DNA of 64,000 nt from Russula earlei (lineage: Eukaryota; Basidiomycota; Agaricomycetes; Russulales; Russulaceae). Below, piece by piece: positions 9,335 through 21,473 of this stretch. A program made the position numbers and the translations under genes. How positions within the stretch are numbered: the first letter of the stretch is position 1; the number at the start of each line of letters is the position of its first letter. Where the stretch lies: contig JAGFNK010000039.1 of assembly GCA_025769875.1 (NCBI GenBank), positions 1 through 64,000 on the forward strand, given 5' to 3'. The notes beneath the pieces were generated by a model, which searched no databases, was not told the DNA's origin, and saw nothing but the letters and a program-made list of their open reading frames with translations.

Positions 9335-11565
9335 TAGGGTTTTTCCGGCCCGGCTTGGCCTGAAAGCCCCGGCTTTGGCTTGGCCTGAGGTGGCTTTGGC
9401 TTACAAAAATCCCAGGCCGGGCCAAAGCCATCAATTACGGCTTGGCTCCGGCTTGGCTTGGCCTGGGCCACAGCTTTTGTACGTAAATAAAATGTCGATT
9501 GTGCAGGTTGGCCACCGATGATAGTATGGGAAGATACTAAGCTACTCAAACCAATACATTGTCTCCTCCTCGTCGTCAATCAGTAGCCCATCCCACGAGA
9601 ACTCTTCAACATCTGAGTCTCCCGAGTCTCCTCTGGCTGCCGCATCATCCAGCTCTTGGTCGCTAGTTTCCTCAGCTTCTGATATTGATGATGGTGTAGG
9701 TTCTCGGAAAAGTAAATCATGACGGATCGCACACTTGATACACTGCAGGGCCTCCACAATGTCACCCTTGAGACGATTGCGTTGTTTTGATATTGTAATC
9801 CCACCCTGCGAGAACGTGCGTTCGCTAGAAACGGATGACGACATAATCACCAGATAGTCCCGTGCGAGGGAGCCCCAAGCATGATGATAGCACTGTGAGT
9901 TGTACTGTGAAGTTATTTTAGTCACTTGTATGAGTATTCAATCCGGAATGCTTATGCCCCACCACTGGATTGCTGTCCAGCCTTCTGGAACTTGCTCGGG
10001 AACATCCATGTATGCATGGTAATCATGGAGCCATGGCCATTGAGGGTCATCTGGTACATCCAACCCTGTGTCTGCCGCTGTGTCTTCATCATCATCGCTA
10101 AGCTCTCGAAGCAAAGCACGAAGTCCCTTGTCCTTTCTTGATGGTGCGGATGGCCTCGTCATAGAATGACCGCTCAATGGTAGCCACCGCTCTTTGAACT
10201 AAGAGCAATTAGCACCTAGACGTAAAAGGGGACTTGAGCGTACCTCCTCCTCAACACATTTCAGGACATCGTCGTGGAGATCAGCGGACCATTGCTCCTT
10301 GAAATATCCCATCTTCTCCTTTGGGTTGAGAACTAGAAATATGTCAGTGATGGATGACAGGGCGAGGGCCAAAAGTCGTACTCATGGACATGATGTACGC
10401 AGGAGACTATGTAGTTTTCTCATAGTACTTGTCAACCTTCTCACATGCAGCACGAATGGCAGGGGCAAACGGCTCGTATTTTGGACGGTCGGCACGACTG
10501 GACCATGCTCTGTAAAGGGCTTCAAGCGCCGGAATGGCCAGACGAAGAGTTGGAACATTGTCAGATGAGAATGCCTGTTGAGCATTATCGGCGTGCTAAG
10601 GACTGTCAGGCTTTGATTTGTAGATGAAAGAGTACACAGACGTACACTGAGCAATCCAAGAAAATGGTTGACCCGCAACCATTCTTCACTTGTGAGCTTG
10701 AGCTCATGTATCTTATCATGCTTCGCAGAGTCTTGTTCCTCCCAACGAAGCTCATCAACGAAAACATCAACACACTAAGGAAAACAAATGATGAATACAA
10801 ATCTTCATTTGGAACTTGCTATGCACATTCTTCTTTCTTTCAGCATGATCAAGCATCAAGTATGTCAATGACCACCACACCTTCATATCCAGTATAAGTT
10901 GAACTGGATGGCCGTCATTTGCCTTAACCTGAATAGTTCTCCACATTTCTTTTTGCTTTGATGATGAGCATTCCTGACCAGGGGTGAGCAATAATATTTT
11001 TGTTGGGTGAAGTAGCGATATGTGCCTTGACTACAATAGCCCTTACCAACCCGGTGGAACATCACCTTCCTTTGTATTCATAACGGACCATATTTTATCA
11101 TCTTTCGATCCTCTGGGTACAGCGTCCGACAAAGAGTTAGAGAGAGAGCTGATATCCTTGACAAGTTGTTTGACTGTGTTGGGAGTGGACATTTTGGACG
11201 AAGAAGGGGGAGGAGCGCAAGTTGACAACGCAAAGATGAGCATTGGGCACATTGACATATAGGCCACAATGACTTACATTGTACATGTACTTGAGCAAAA
11301 AGGAAGGTTGAGAGGGAAGCGCAGATACGACGATGAAAAATGACAGGAAACGACGGTGTGTCCATGCAAAGTTGATAGATTAAAGTTCAATAATTACCCC
11401 CAAAAAAAGGTCAAAGCCGTGGCTTGACGGCCCGGCTTTGGCTTTTCAAATCATAGGCCGGGCCAAAGCCATCACGAAGCCATCACTTTGGCCCGGCTCG
11501 GCCCAGCCTATTTCGGCCTGGCTTGGCCCAGCTCACGGCCTGAAGCCGGGCTGGGCACAACCCTA
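9335..11565 (-). mobile_element. hAT DNA transposon with 8-bp target-site duplication
   Basis: Terminal inverted sequences TAGGGTTTTTCC and (inverted at the right end) TAGGGTTGTGCC border a 2,231-bp element flanked by AGTGGAAC at 9327-9334 and 11566-11573. Both ends carry many degenerate subterminal repeats built on GGCCCGGCTTTGGC. The interior encodes a spliced, decayed hAT transposase on the - strand. It is shorter than full fungal hAT elements, probably because the N-terminal BED-finger part is missing. It lies inside family U copy 1. Confidence 0.88.
9542..11267 (-). pseudogene. hAT transposase, spliced, broken and probably N-terminally reduced
   Basis: Pieces in - strand order: PVQLILDMKVWWSLTY (about 10860-10900), typical of the hAT catalytic core; EEWLRVNHFLGLLS, then an intron (GTACGT to TTAG), HADNAQQAF and IPALEALYRAW; a second intron before LNPKEKMGYFKEQW; a 48-nt intron (GTACGC to TTAG) after KCVEEE; then WLHDYHAYMDVPEQVPEG and WWG. 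Last comes the dimerisation domain (SSVSSERTFSQGGITISK, RLKGDIVEALQC) and an acidic tail ending at 9542. In-frame TAG (near 10407) and TGA (9938-9940) codons interrupt it. The introns were placed by eye from family spacing. A BED zinc finger was not seen. Confidence 0.75.
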
Positions 11566-11573
11566 AGTGGAAC

Positions 11574-12171
11574 AGGTCACGTTAAATTTCATGCCAACAG
11601 CTTATAATGCAGGCAAGGCGGAGGACTAACATGCCATCCATAAACGATGACTGGGCCAACCATGGTCTAGAGTGTGCACGTGTTGACGGTGATGTAGTCC
11701 TTCGAACACAGGCTCATTTTGGAAACCTTTGCAATGCCCTTGCATAGAATATGAATTCATCCACAACAAACATGAACAGTGAGACAGACATACAGGCAAG
11801 ACAATCATCACAAGGAGCAAACAGAAGACGCATCCCCACAGAGAAGGCGGCTTCACCTACATTGCCCTGGGAATAATGTCCAACTCTCGCGTAGAACGGC
11901 AGCTGCTGTTCCTATCGTTCTATATCAAGGGAGCACTCTGCCCACGTCGTATCATCGGCATCGGGTGGCTTGCCATGTCTGAAATATGAGTTGTGCGAGG
12001 GAATATGGCTAAACCGGGCCTCAAGTCAGCGTTGTAACAACATGGACACCTGCTAATCGCGGATCCCGTGGTAATTCTAGGAATTCCTCGACAGGTGGTG
12101 AGTAAAATTGAGGATACCTCGTCCGTTCTGTTCCCTGTAGAGCGCAAATCGGAACCAAATTGCAAAGGCAA
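11574..12171 (-). pseudogene. family U copy 1, N-terminal part (right of hAT), divergent from F-box copy B
   Basis: This block shares MIRRGQSAPL, a QLPFYARVGH segment and a hydrophobic run (VFCLLLVMIVLPVCL) with 35165-35610 (U4: MIRRGQSAPL, QLPFYTRVGH, IFCLLPVMIVSLS). The reading frame changes between these blocks in both copies, which fits one or two short introns (a GTGAGT donor is visible in U4). It is transcribed away from copy B, so U and the F-box gene form a head-to-head pair. Function unknown. Confidence 0.4.
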
Positions 12172-12246
12172 GGAGCGGCGGAGAGCTGCCGACTGCGGGT
12201 CATTCCGACCGGGTTACCCCTGACCCTGACGCTACTACGCTCCTCC

Positions 12247-13748
12247 ATGCCTCATGTCAGTAAGCTTCACATAGTCATCTCGGCCTCTCCGATACCTCAT
12301 TACTCACTGGCTTCATCCAGTCATTATCGTCTTACACCACCCGCTCCTCCACCGCACTTTGTGGTCCCTCCCAAGTCTCGTTGGAAGCCAGTTCTTGTGA
12401 ACATTGCCAGGGTATGTATTTCTCATTGTCCATAACGGCCACTGACCAGTCGATTCTAGACCGAGTGACAATCAACACGCTCCCCGATGATGTCCTAGTG
12501 GAAATATTCGATTTCGATGTGAATCGCTGGTTCATAGAGACAAACCGATGGCATACACTGGTCTATGTATGTCAAAGATGGCGACATGTCGTGTTTGCAT
12601 CGCCATGTCGCCTGAACTTGCGACTTGAGTACACAGGAAAGAGACCGATGTCTGAGATGATGGACGTCTGGCCAGCCTTGCCTGTGGTGATAAGCCACAG
12701 TTTCAAATTCTCGAACTCCCGGGAAAACATAGCTGTTGCCCTCGAATCGGAGCACCGCCATCGGATGTGTAAAATCAACCTGTGGCTCATTCCAACATCA
12801 GCATGGGGAAGATTGGCAGCAGCGATGCAGAAACCATTCCCCGAGCTGACATTTTTGCGACTTCGGGTAGAAGGCAACACTGTGACGTCCCTTCCGGATT
12901 CGTTCTTGGGCGGATCCGCCCCACTTTTGCGACAACTCTGGTTGGGCAATTGTCCGTTTCCAGGAATTTCTAAACTACTCTTGTCCTCCAATCAACTTGT
13001 CGTTCTTGGCCTTTGGGATATTCCCGATTCCGGTTACATTTCGCCTCAGGATTTGGTCACCGCCCTGTCGATCATGTCCAAACTTGAATCCCTTGGCCTC
13101 GGATTCCGATCCCCTCTATATCCGGCAAGTCGACTTCCGCTCACACGCTCTGTGCTCCCCGCTCTCACACAACTTACGTTCCAAGGCGTTCACGAGTACT
13201 TGGAGGACTTACTGGCCCAAATCGAGGCTCCCCTTCTCAATAAACTCTATGTGACATTCTTCATGGACATCGACTTGATCCTCCCACAACTCCACCGGTT
13301 GATCAGTCAAGTAAAATCGTTCAATTCATGTGACAGAGCAGAAGTGTGCACTTCCGAACATGGAATTGAATTCACAATTTTCAAAGGTACGAATGGGCTT
13401 CCGGAGCTCTTGTTAGAAATCCGGTGCAGAGAGTTGGATTCGCAGCTTGCATCGCTGGCCCAGGTCTGCAGCCCATCCTTTCCCTTTCTCTCCACTTTGG
13501 TACAGCTCGACATCGTGGATGTTAATGTTCCTCAATCACACTGGAAAGATGACATGGAAACCACTCAATGGCTGTCACTCCTGGCCCCGTTTACTGCTAT
13601 GAAGGATCTGCGCCTAACCCATCAAGCTGCGCCACATGTCTGCCAAGCGCTGGAAGAGCTCGCGGGAGAAAGAGTAACAGAAGTCTTACCCGCGCTCCAA
13701 AACATTCTCGTAAAGGGCCTCGAGCCATTGGATTCAGTTCCGAAATAA
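12247..13748 (+). CDS. F-box/LRR-like protein, copy B (C-terminus shortened by a stop)
   Basis: Same family and architecture as copy A: the F-box begins TINTLPDDVLVEIF and the long leucine-rich part follows. Exon 1 is 12247-12411. A putative 38-nt intron (12412-12449; GTATGT to CAG, possible branch CATAAC) separates it from exon 2. Copy B carries a 4-bp deletion in this interval relative to the other copies, so an unspliced message would shift frame while the spliced one does not. The spliced protein has 487 residues. The frame stops at a TAA (13746-13748) where the family has a Tyr codon after SVPK, which costs about 22 residues including the HPVAVHRW end. It may be functional or a recent pseudogene. 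Confidence 0.65.
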
Positions 13749-14005
13749 ATTGAAGGATTCGTCGCTGCGCGAAAACTCTCTGCTCACCCTGTGGCTGTCC
13801 ATCGTTGGGAATAGGACATGAGCAGAATTGATGAGTTCTTTATGCTCCCCATGTAATTACTCAGATCTCATCTTTTGAATCCAATGCAGAACACAGTTCT
13901 CGTTATATGGAACACTCAGTTCAGGTTTCTTCCGAGTGCACACTCATGCTCACTTCCCTTGCTCATTCTAAACGATGTCACGCGGGTCTGGAGACACCCA
14001 CACAC

Positions 14006-15600
14006 CTAAGGACGCTGGATCGAATACCAATGCACGTGTGATCGTACATCAACGTCGATATCTCCATGCGATACCCGAGGAACAACAAACGAGAAGGACA
14101 CAAATGAATCGGTTCTGCTTCTGCCCATGATATATGATATTCCGTCCACAGTCGGTCCACGAACAAGAGATCCGTCTATCGACGTACCTACCGCAAACAG
14201 CAAGAGACAAGAAAATGAAGCGAAAATGAAGGCCCACAGATGGAGTGAGGACCTCCCTGATAAGCTCGGTTCGGTTCCTCGTCGGTAACGACGTGGTATC
14301 ATTCGACCACGAGTGCGAATGCATGGCCTCGACGCAGCACTTGCTGCGGACTTGCTGACCGCCGCGCCGTTAACCTGCGTTTTGTTGGATGATGAGACTT
14401 TGGCGGTGGATCCGTTCACTGTAGGTTCCGATTTGCCTTTGAGTTGTACACTACTGTTGCCAATCCTTGACGATTCGGGAGTTTCACTGGCGCAGATGTC
14501 ATGTTGGATTCATTGGCTTTGGGAGCAAGTGTCCATGGCAAAGGCGACGTGGCCAACCCACTCCCAGACATGACCCTACGAGCTGGGACGGATGACGGCC
14601 GCTGCAAAGCCGTATGTTGTGAGCCGCATCAATAGGTCCCATGAACGTTAGGCGCCTTTGCTCTATCCTGCTTCACACTGTTTTTAATGTTCTGCCGTCG
14701 TCGTTCAAATGCACTGACGGCACTTGTACCGGCAAAGTCGAGCTCGACGATATCATCAGGATCGTCAAATGGTGCATGCAAGTATGACCACAATGATGAG
14801 CCCTCAGGATGGAGGGGCACCAGCGCATGGGATGCAGGGGAGGTGACCTTGCTAGGGCATGGTATGGTCATGACAGTAGCGGGTTTGGTAACTGCTACAA
14901 GAGAGCGATCCGTCGCTGCCTGCAACCAAGGTCGTAGAATGGGAACAGGACGATCGATCCGCCCAGCCCAGCGAGCAGCAAGCTGGGCACGCGGGTCCGG
15001 CTCTGGTCCAGGATATGCCGCATCCAGAACCCCGCTGTGCGCCACACGCCGTACAACAGCAAAAGAACGGCACCCCACAGCCGCACATATGAAGAACCGG
15101 TCATGGTCAGGACGGTGGCGCGTCCCTCCACAAGTGGTCCGAGCGATTACCTTGTGCGCAGTACCCGAGCCATCGCCGTCCATGAAAAGGTATGCCAGCA
15201 TGCCCACCGCGATGGAGGTGCCAGCTGCGAGTGCGTGCAAGTACAGTCCCTGAATGGAATACAATGACGACAAATGAAGGGCGTGAGAAGGGGCTTGGGG
15301 ATAAGCAAAGGACACGCACCAACTCCGATTTCTCCTCCTGTGCAAGTCAAAGGCGGCGTCACTCTCCGTGAGCTTCGCGTACCGCATGACAAGCGCGTGG
15401 GATGGAATGCGTGCATCAGGGCGAAGAATCGTGAGCACTGACACCGGGGTGCATCGTGGGAGGGAGGGGAAAAGGGGAAGTCGACAAGAGGCGAGGTCGA
15501 GCGTGTCGTAAAATGGCGGGTCCGTTGAGGTAAAGTAAGGATCTCATCAAAAGGCCTCGGCCTAGGCTTCGCTGAAGAGGACCGGAGGTTGAACATCACA
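14006..15600 (-). pseudogene. family U copy 2, multi-exon, unrecognised, probably decayed
   Basis: On the - strand an 84-nt intron (GTGCGT to TTCAG, about 15246-15329) joins a short exon to LYLHALAAGTSIAVGMLAYL, a likely membrane segment. The same frame runs on to PATVMTIPCPSKVTSPASHA, SSLWSYLHAPFDD and KQDRAK, then a TAG. An overlapping frame at 14895-15131 is also hydrophobic (LWGAVLLLLYGVWRTAGF), so a frameshift or further splicing is possible. Downstream blocks TSAPVKLP and a 137-codon frame (14006-14419) parallel the end of U1. No catalytic motif or known domain recognised. I infer a membrane or secreted protein, with low confidence. Confidence 0.4.
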
Positions 15601-16074
15601 AGTGATTGAGCGGGGCTGCATTAAACTTAAGGCCGTACGATACGGTAAGGTGTGAAGCAACAGAGCAGCGGTACAAATCATGGTGGCTTGTTCTGTTGCA
15701 CTTAGATTCAGGTCGTCCCCTTCCTTTCATCTCACCACCACGATACTTTCCTCACCCTCACTGCCTTGACCTGCCTTGCCGCTTCGATTGCCCATGCAAG
15801 TTGAAGATCCCTCGCCAACACCCCAGACGATGCAACCTCAAAGCTGGCCAAAGAATCTTGCCCAATGAACCACCCTCGACGCTCGCAAACGGTGTGCTAC
15901 CCATCCTTGTACAACCCGCTCCCCTCTGATTCGATTTACTTGCTCTTTTAAGTATTTTGAGTCATTTAGGCTTGCCACCGACAATGTGTCGACCCTGTTC
16001 TCGACAGCGCGCAGACTCCACTGCATGTTCCAGACTTTTTCTCTCACATTAGAAGAATCAACTAGAGAATAGAA
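15601..16074. other. interval between U2 and U3
   Basis: No supported gene. A 69-codon - strand frame (15838-16047) has no partner elsewhere in the window. The interval probably holds the upstream region of U2. Confidence 0.35.
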
Positions 16075-16998
16075 ATGATTTGTCTAGTAACTTCTAGTGA
16101 CCCCCAGTGTCAGGTGTTTGCTGATGAAGGCGATGCCGTCAACCCACTGCCAGAATTACTGTGCGAGACCAAACCTTTGATGGCCGCAAAGCAACATGTG
16201 TGTTGGCATCAACGTTCGCAGGCACATCCAACGAGCATTCTATTACTTCGATCTATCCTTCTTCGAGTGTTTCGCGACGTATTCGCCATTCTGACGTTGC
16301 TATCTGAATGCATCGGCTTTATTAATGGCTCTGGTGTCGGCAAAGTTACCATGGAAGTCGTTCGTCATCACGGTCGCCTAACGGTGTATGAGGGGATTGC
16401 CATGAGTGGAAAGACGCCATTACGGGGCACAGGAGAGGCGCAAATGCGAGAACCTGGCAAGGCAACAGCACTGACGGGGGTGGTCACCACTACACTCGGG
16501 GCGGGTTCGGGATGAGCTAGATAGATAATGCCAAAGTTTGTAAAAAGAAAGTGCAGAGTGATTGGATGGCAAAAGGGGAACAGGTGTGTAAAGACACCTT
16601 CTCAGATGACCCGAATCCACGTCGCAAAGGGCGCACGACGTGCCATTCCCAAGTTCTGTCCTGGCGTGATTGGCCCTCGTCTCTGGCCGCTTGTTGATCC
16701 GCAGATTACCACTCCGAGATGTGATGGTGCCACGCGACTCGTAGAGACTAGCTGGCATGACGAACAGCGCAAAGGTCACGTCCTGCGTCAGCGAGGCTGG
16801 GAATGCGTCGGGCGCGTGCATCTCAACACGACATGTTGGAGACGAAGATTTGGATGATTCGCGCTCCGGCGCGGAGGAAGAAATGTCACTAAGTGGTGGC
16901 ACTGTAACAAATGCGAGTAATATGGACGGCGGTGTGGATAGAGCAGCGGTAATAGGTCCGAGCTCACCGGATGGGTGGCAATTGAACCAAGCGAAGAG
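16075..16998 (-). pseudogene. family U copy 3, truncated by Copia-2
   Basis: Blocks shared with U1: LLAFVTVPPLSDISSS (signal-like), TSCALCDVDSGHLRRCL and an ...AKHSKKDRSK end. Frames change several times and in-frame stops occur. Copia-2 (TSD AAGAG) is inserted at its 5' side, so upstream sequence continues at 25030-25288, where Copia-3 cuts it again. The product is unrecognised. Confidence 0.4.
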
Positions 16999-17522
16999 TG
17001 TAGAAACTAAACAGTTTATTTGGGGTATGGAAGGGTTGTTATGCGTGAGTGTATGCAGCATCGAAGAGGACCTGCACGTTCGCACACGTGGGAATCGCTG
17101 AATAATGTAACGACTGTACTCAGTGACTCGCGCGCGTGAGTGATCACTATGGATATATATTTACCTGAATAATGTAATGACTGTACTATTCAAGTATGAG
17201 CTTTATGGAATGAAAGGAACGATAAGTCAGTGGGAACACACCTCAGTGACTCGCGCGCGTGAGCGATCACTGAGGAGCAAGGGTAAACTATCTACTCATT
17301 TAAGTAGGCAGGAGGTAAGCGAATGGTATCCAAATGATGGAACGTCAGTCGACCCAATCAGCGTCTACATCAATTGACTAGACTAGGTACGAACTGAGTG
17401 TAAATAACTAGTTCTACTTGGAGATGCTAAGAACAGTCCTGGGTATATATCCCGAGTGAGGGATCCCTCACTCGGCTTCGTGTGCTCACGATCGAGCTCA
17501 CCCACGGTCGGGAATCACAACA
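16999..17522 (-). repeat. Copia-2 3' LTR
   Basis: The 524-bp left LTR. The pol stop codon (17515-17517) lies inside it. A G-rich tract (GCGAGGGGGAG on the - strand) abuts it as the plus-strand primer. Confidence 0.9.
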
Positions 17523-19476
17523 CTCCCCCTCGCTTTGTGAACAGGCTGAGTCCTGACGCAAAGTGTTTGACTTTCACTGAGGGAAGTGCCTTGGTGAGGG
17601 CGTCGGCGAGCATATCATCTGTGGGACAATATACAAGTTGCACGGACCCCTGCCCGATGACCCATCAAATCCAGTGGTAGCGGACGTCGATGTGTTTGGT
17701 CCAGGCATGGTACTGGTGATCGCGCACGAGTGCGATGGCAGATTGATTGTTGGAGAAAAGGGTGGTAGGGTCAGAGAGAGGCCCGAAGACTTCTGATAGG
17801 AGACTGTGCAGCCAGAGCGCTTCCTTCATTCCATGGGTGGCCGCAATGTATTCACTCTCTGTGGTCGAGAGCGAAATGATCTCCTGGTGCTTTGAGGACC
17901 ACGAAATGGCGCCGCCGTCGATGAGGAAGGCGTAGCCTGAGATGGTGCGCCGATCCTCAGCCATGCTGCCATCGGCGTCTGCGTAGCCTACAAGGATGCA
18001 CCTGGTTTCGCTGTAGGTGAGCCACAGGTCGCGTGTGCTGGCCAGGTAGCGGAAGATACGCTTGACGGCCTGCCAGTGTGCTGGTCCTGGGTTTGAGGCA
18101 AAATGTGCGACAGTTGCGACGGCAAATGCGATGTCAGGGCGCGTTGAAAGTGCAGCCCAATTGAGGGCACTGACGGCCTCTCGGTACGGCACGTCGCGCA
18201 TGGCGGCATATTTGGCTGCGCTGGAGGGGGACTGCTCACTGGTTAGGCGCACCTGGATATCCATGGGTGTGGAAAGTGGTTTGAGCTCATCCAAGTGGTA
18301 ACGGCGGAGAATGGCGTCGATGTATGCCCGCTGGGAGAGGTGAATAGTCCCGCCTACGCAGTTGCGCTGGACCTCGATGCCGAGCATCCAGTGGAGCTCA
18401 CTGAGGTCTGTGACCTCGACATGCTTGTGTAATCCGGCCTTGAGGTCGTTCACGAGTCGCACATTGCTCGCTGCAATTGTGCAATTGTCGATGTGCACGG
18501 CAACGACTATAATGTCATGCGCACGACCTCCGGACTTGAAGAAGACAGCTTGATCGACAGAGCACTGTCTGAACTGTAGGGATGTGAATATGAAGGAGAG
18601 TTTTTGGTACCACCTCCTGCCAGAGTGTTTCAGTCCGTAAAGTGTTTTCACGAGGTGTAGCACTCGCATGCCCGCCTTTGGGTCTCGGTACCCTGGAGGA
18701 TGCTGCATGAACAGCACTTCATTGTTGTTGAGCACACCATTTAGGTAGGCACCCTTGATGTCGATCTGATGGAGTTCCAGCTGAAGACAATTTGCCATAG
18801 CAATGATGGCGCGCGACGATGCAAGGCATGCTACTGGGGCGTATGTGTCGTCATAGTCGACACCACCTATCTGACTGAAACCTTGGGCAATGAGGCACGC
18901 CTTGTAGCATGTGATATTGCCTGCTGCGTCCTTTTTGGCTTTGAAAACCCATTTGGAGCCAATGATGTTTACTCCGGCTGGTGGTTCTTCAAGGCGCCAG
19001 GTGCCCACGGTATTGAGCATTGTGAGCTCTTCCTCAATGGCCTTCTCCCAGAGAGGCCAGTCTGGTCTGCGTTTGGCTTCAGCAAGTGAGCGTGGCTCGA
19101 GTGCTTCAGCGTCGGCTGTTGCAGTTGCGAATGCGAGCTCGAGGCCAACGTGGTCCTCGAGGAGCGTGGGCAGGCCATCGTCGATGGACCATGCTCCCCC
19201 TGCTTCCTCCGCGTCAAGGGGTCTGGGCAAACGGATGCCGTGTGGGATGCGCGGGGTGCTCTGGTGTGGTGAAGTAACGCCCTCACCCGCTTGGAGGTCG
19301 CACACAATGCGCGAGGGCTTGCGTAGTCAGGTGGAACGCCGAGGGGCGTTGTTGAGGGTGGTCTCAACTTCTTCTTCTGAGGGAGGATACTGATCTGGTA
19401 CTTGCGGTGTGTCAGGCGTTTCGGGTACAAGGGGTGTATTAGAGTGGGCTGGGTCCACTTCCAAGTCGTGGTCAGA

Positions 19477-20064
19477 TGTTAGGGCTCCAAAGTGCCTTAA
19501 ATAAGATCAATGGTCGCATCTATAAACGCGTCCTACCAATGCAGATATGCTTGAGTCAAGCAAGCAATACTCGTGGAGGGGAAGGAGTGTTAGATCCTTC
19601 TAGAGTATGACAACAAGATGAGAGGGGCTCTGCAGATGGGGTAGGAGTCAACTGTTTGGGATTGGCAAACTAAGTTGAGCTTAGGGCTCAACTGTTACGA
19701 CTGGGGGCTTTATATAGCCTTACAGGGATAAGGTTTGTACTACTGTAGTACTAGTCGGTGCTATAGAAGCAAAACATGGCTCATAGAAGTGAGGTTGCTT
19801 CTATGTAAACGATCTCAGTGCTGGAAGCATTAAGTGCTTCCCCAATCAAGGAATTGACGTATGTGGCGGTACAGGAACATCTGGGACAGAAGCAATGCTA
19901 CTCATTGCTTCTTCAGTACATCTTCTGAAAGATACGATCAACGCGCTCCGAATGTGATATCAAGGAACATAAACGATCAAGATCTGACGCACGCATAATG
20001 CAAACAGTGCAGTCCATAGTTCAGGTGTTCCAGCATCTTCCGGACCCCAAACCACTCGGTAACA
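19477..20064 (-). repeat. solo LTR of the gypsy family inside Copia-2
   Basis: This 588-bp inverted copy of the LTR at 52025-52612 has the 5-bp duplication TCAGA at 19472-19476 and 20065-20069. No internal sequence remains, so it is a solo LTR left by LTR-LTR recombination. It splits pol between integrase and RT. Confidence 0.92.
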
Positions 20065-21473
20065 TCAGAGTGGATAGGTGACTCGGGCACCTTGTGTAGG
20101 TCTGACTCATCAGCGGGACGCTCGCTTCCCACGGTCGGTAATGCGATGGGCTGCTCCCCCTTGAGCAGTGCGTTCGATGTGAAATACACGTCCCGCTCAA
20201 TGCTGACTATTCGAGTTTTCGGGCAGTATACCCTGTGGGCATGTGAGTCAGTGTCAACACCAAGCCATTTGCCCTTGCGTGCCCTCGGGTTTAACTTGGA
20301 GCCTTTCTTCCCAGTGTGCACCCAGACACTGCAACCCCACCAGTGCAGGCCAGACAGATCTGGTGGCTCCTTGTGTAGGGCTTCATACGGTGTCTTGCCA
20401 TCTAGTGCGCGCATGGCGGTTCAGTTCTTGAGCCACATGGCATGCCGCAGCGCCTCGCCCCATAACGACTTGGGGAGGCCACTTCCATGTGAGAGCGCGC
20501 GCATGCACTCGAGCAGCGTTCGGTTAAGATGCTCCGCAATGCCATTGTGCTGCAGTGTGTCATGCGTGGTGAGACGGCATGCGGTGCCGGCCGCAGCCAG
20601 GTGTTTGTCAAAGGGGCCACTCAGGTATTCGCCTCCGCGATCGGAGCGAAGTACTTTGATGGCTTTGCAATGCCCCTGAGAGATCACCCAGGCTTCAAAG
20701 GCCTTATACTTCTTGAGTGCCTCCAATTTCTTTGTGAGCAGGAAGGCAATAGTGTAGCGTGTTGCACTGTCTGTGAATGAGATAAAGTGCTTGCACCCTT
20801 GATGTGTTGCGATGGACGCAGGCCCCCACAAGTTGCTGTGTATCTCTTCACCGAAGTGTTGGGCAGGCGGGCTCCGATGCACTTTCAGAATAGGGAGGCG
20901 AGTAGCACGCGCATATATGCACGCATCGCAATCACTTTCCTTTGATGCAGGGTCGACGATAATGCCTCTGACGGCACTGGTTTGGATTAATTTGCGCGCA
21001 CTGGAGGGGGCAATGTGCCCTAGGCGTCTGTGTAGCTCCATCAGTGAGAGCTCGATTGCATGGGCGTACTCTGCGCGCTGTTCAAAGCGATATAATCCGC
21101 GTGCGCTGTGTGGTATGCGTGCCACACACTCGCCTTCCAGGGTGGCAATGCTCAAATGCCCATCACACAATTCCATACAATAGCCTTCACTGTCCAGTTC
21201 TCCTAATGAGATGAGTGTGTAAGCGACCTGCGGGGTGTGTAGGACTCCATGGAGCCTCAGCGTGCCCCGTCCTCCTGCATTAGGTACTGGCACAGTGAGC
21301 AATCCTATGCCGATTGCTTTGAACTGCTCCTGATTTGCGGTGATAAGAGTTATGGGAGGGGACAGGGGTCGATATTCAGTAAAGTCCTCCTTGTAGGGGC
21401 TGATGTGTTTCGTTGCTCCAGAGTTGTAGAGTTCAATGTGGACTCCGCCTCCCTGAGCGGATTGCCTGGTTGT

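Noticed and set aside
15838..16047. 69-codon - strand ORF
   Set aside because: Single short frame without homology-like features or a repeat in other U flanks.
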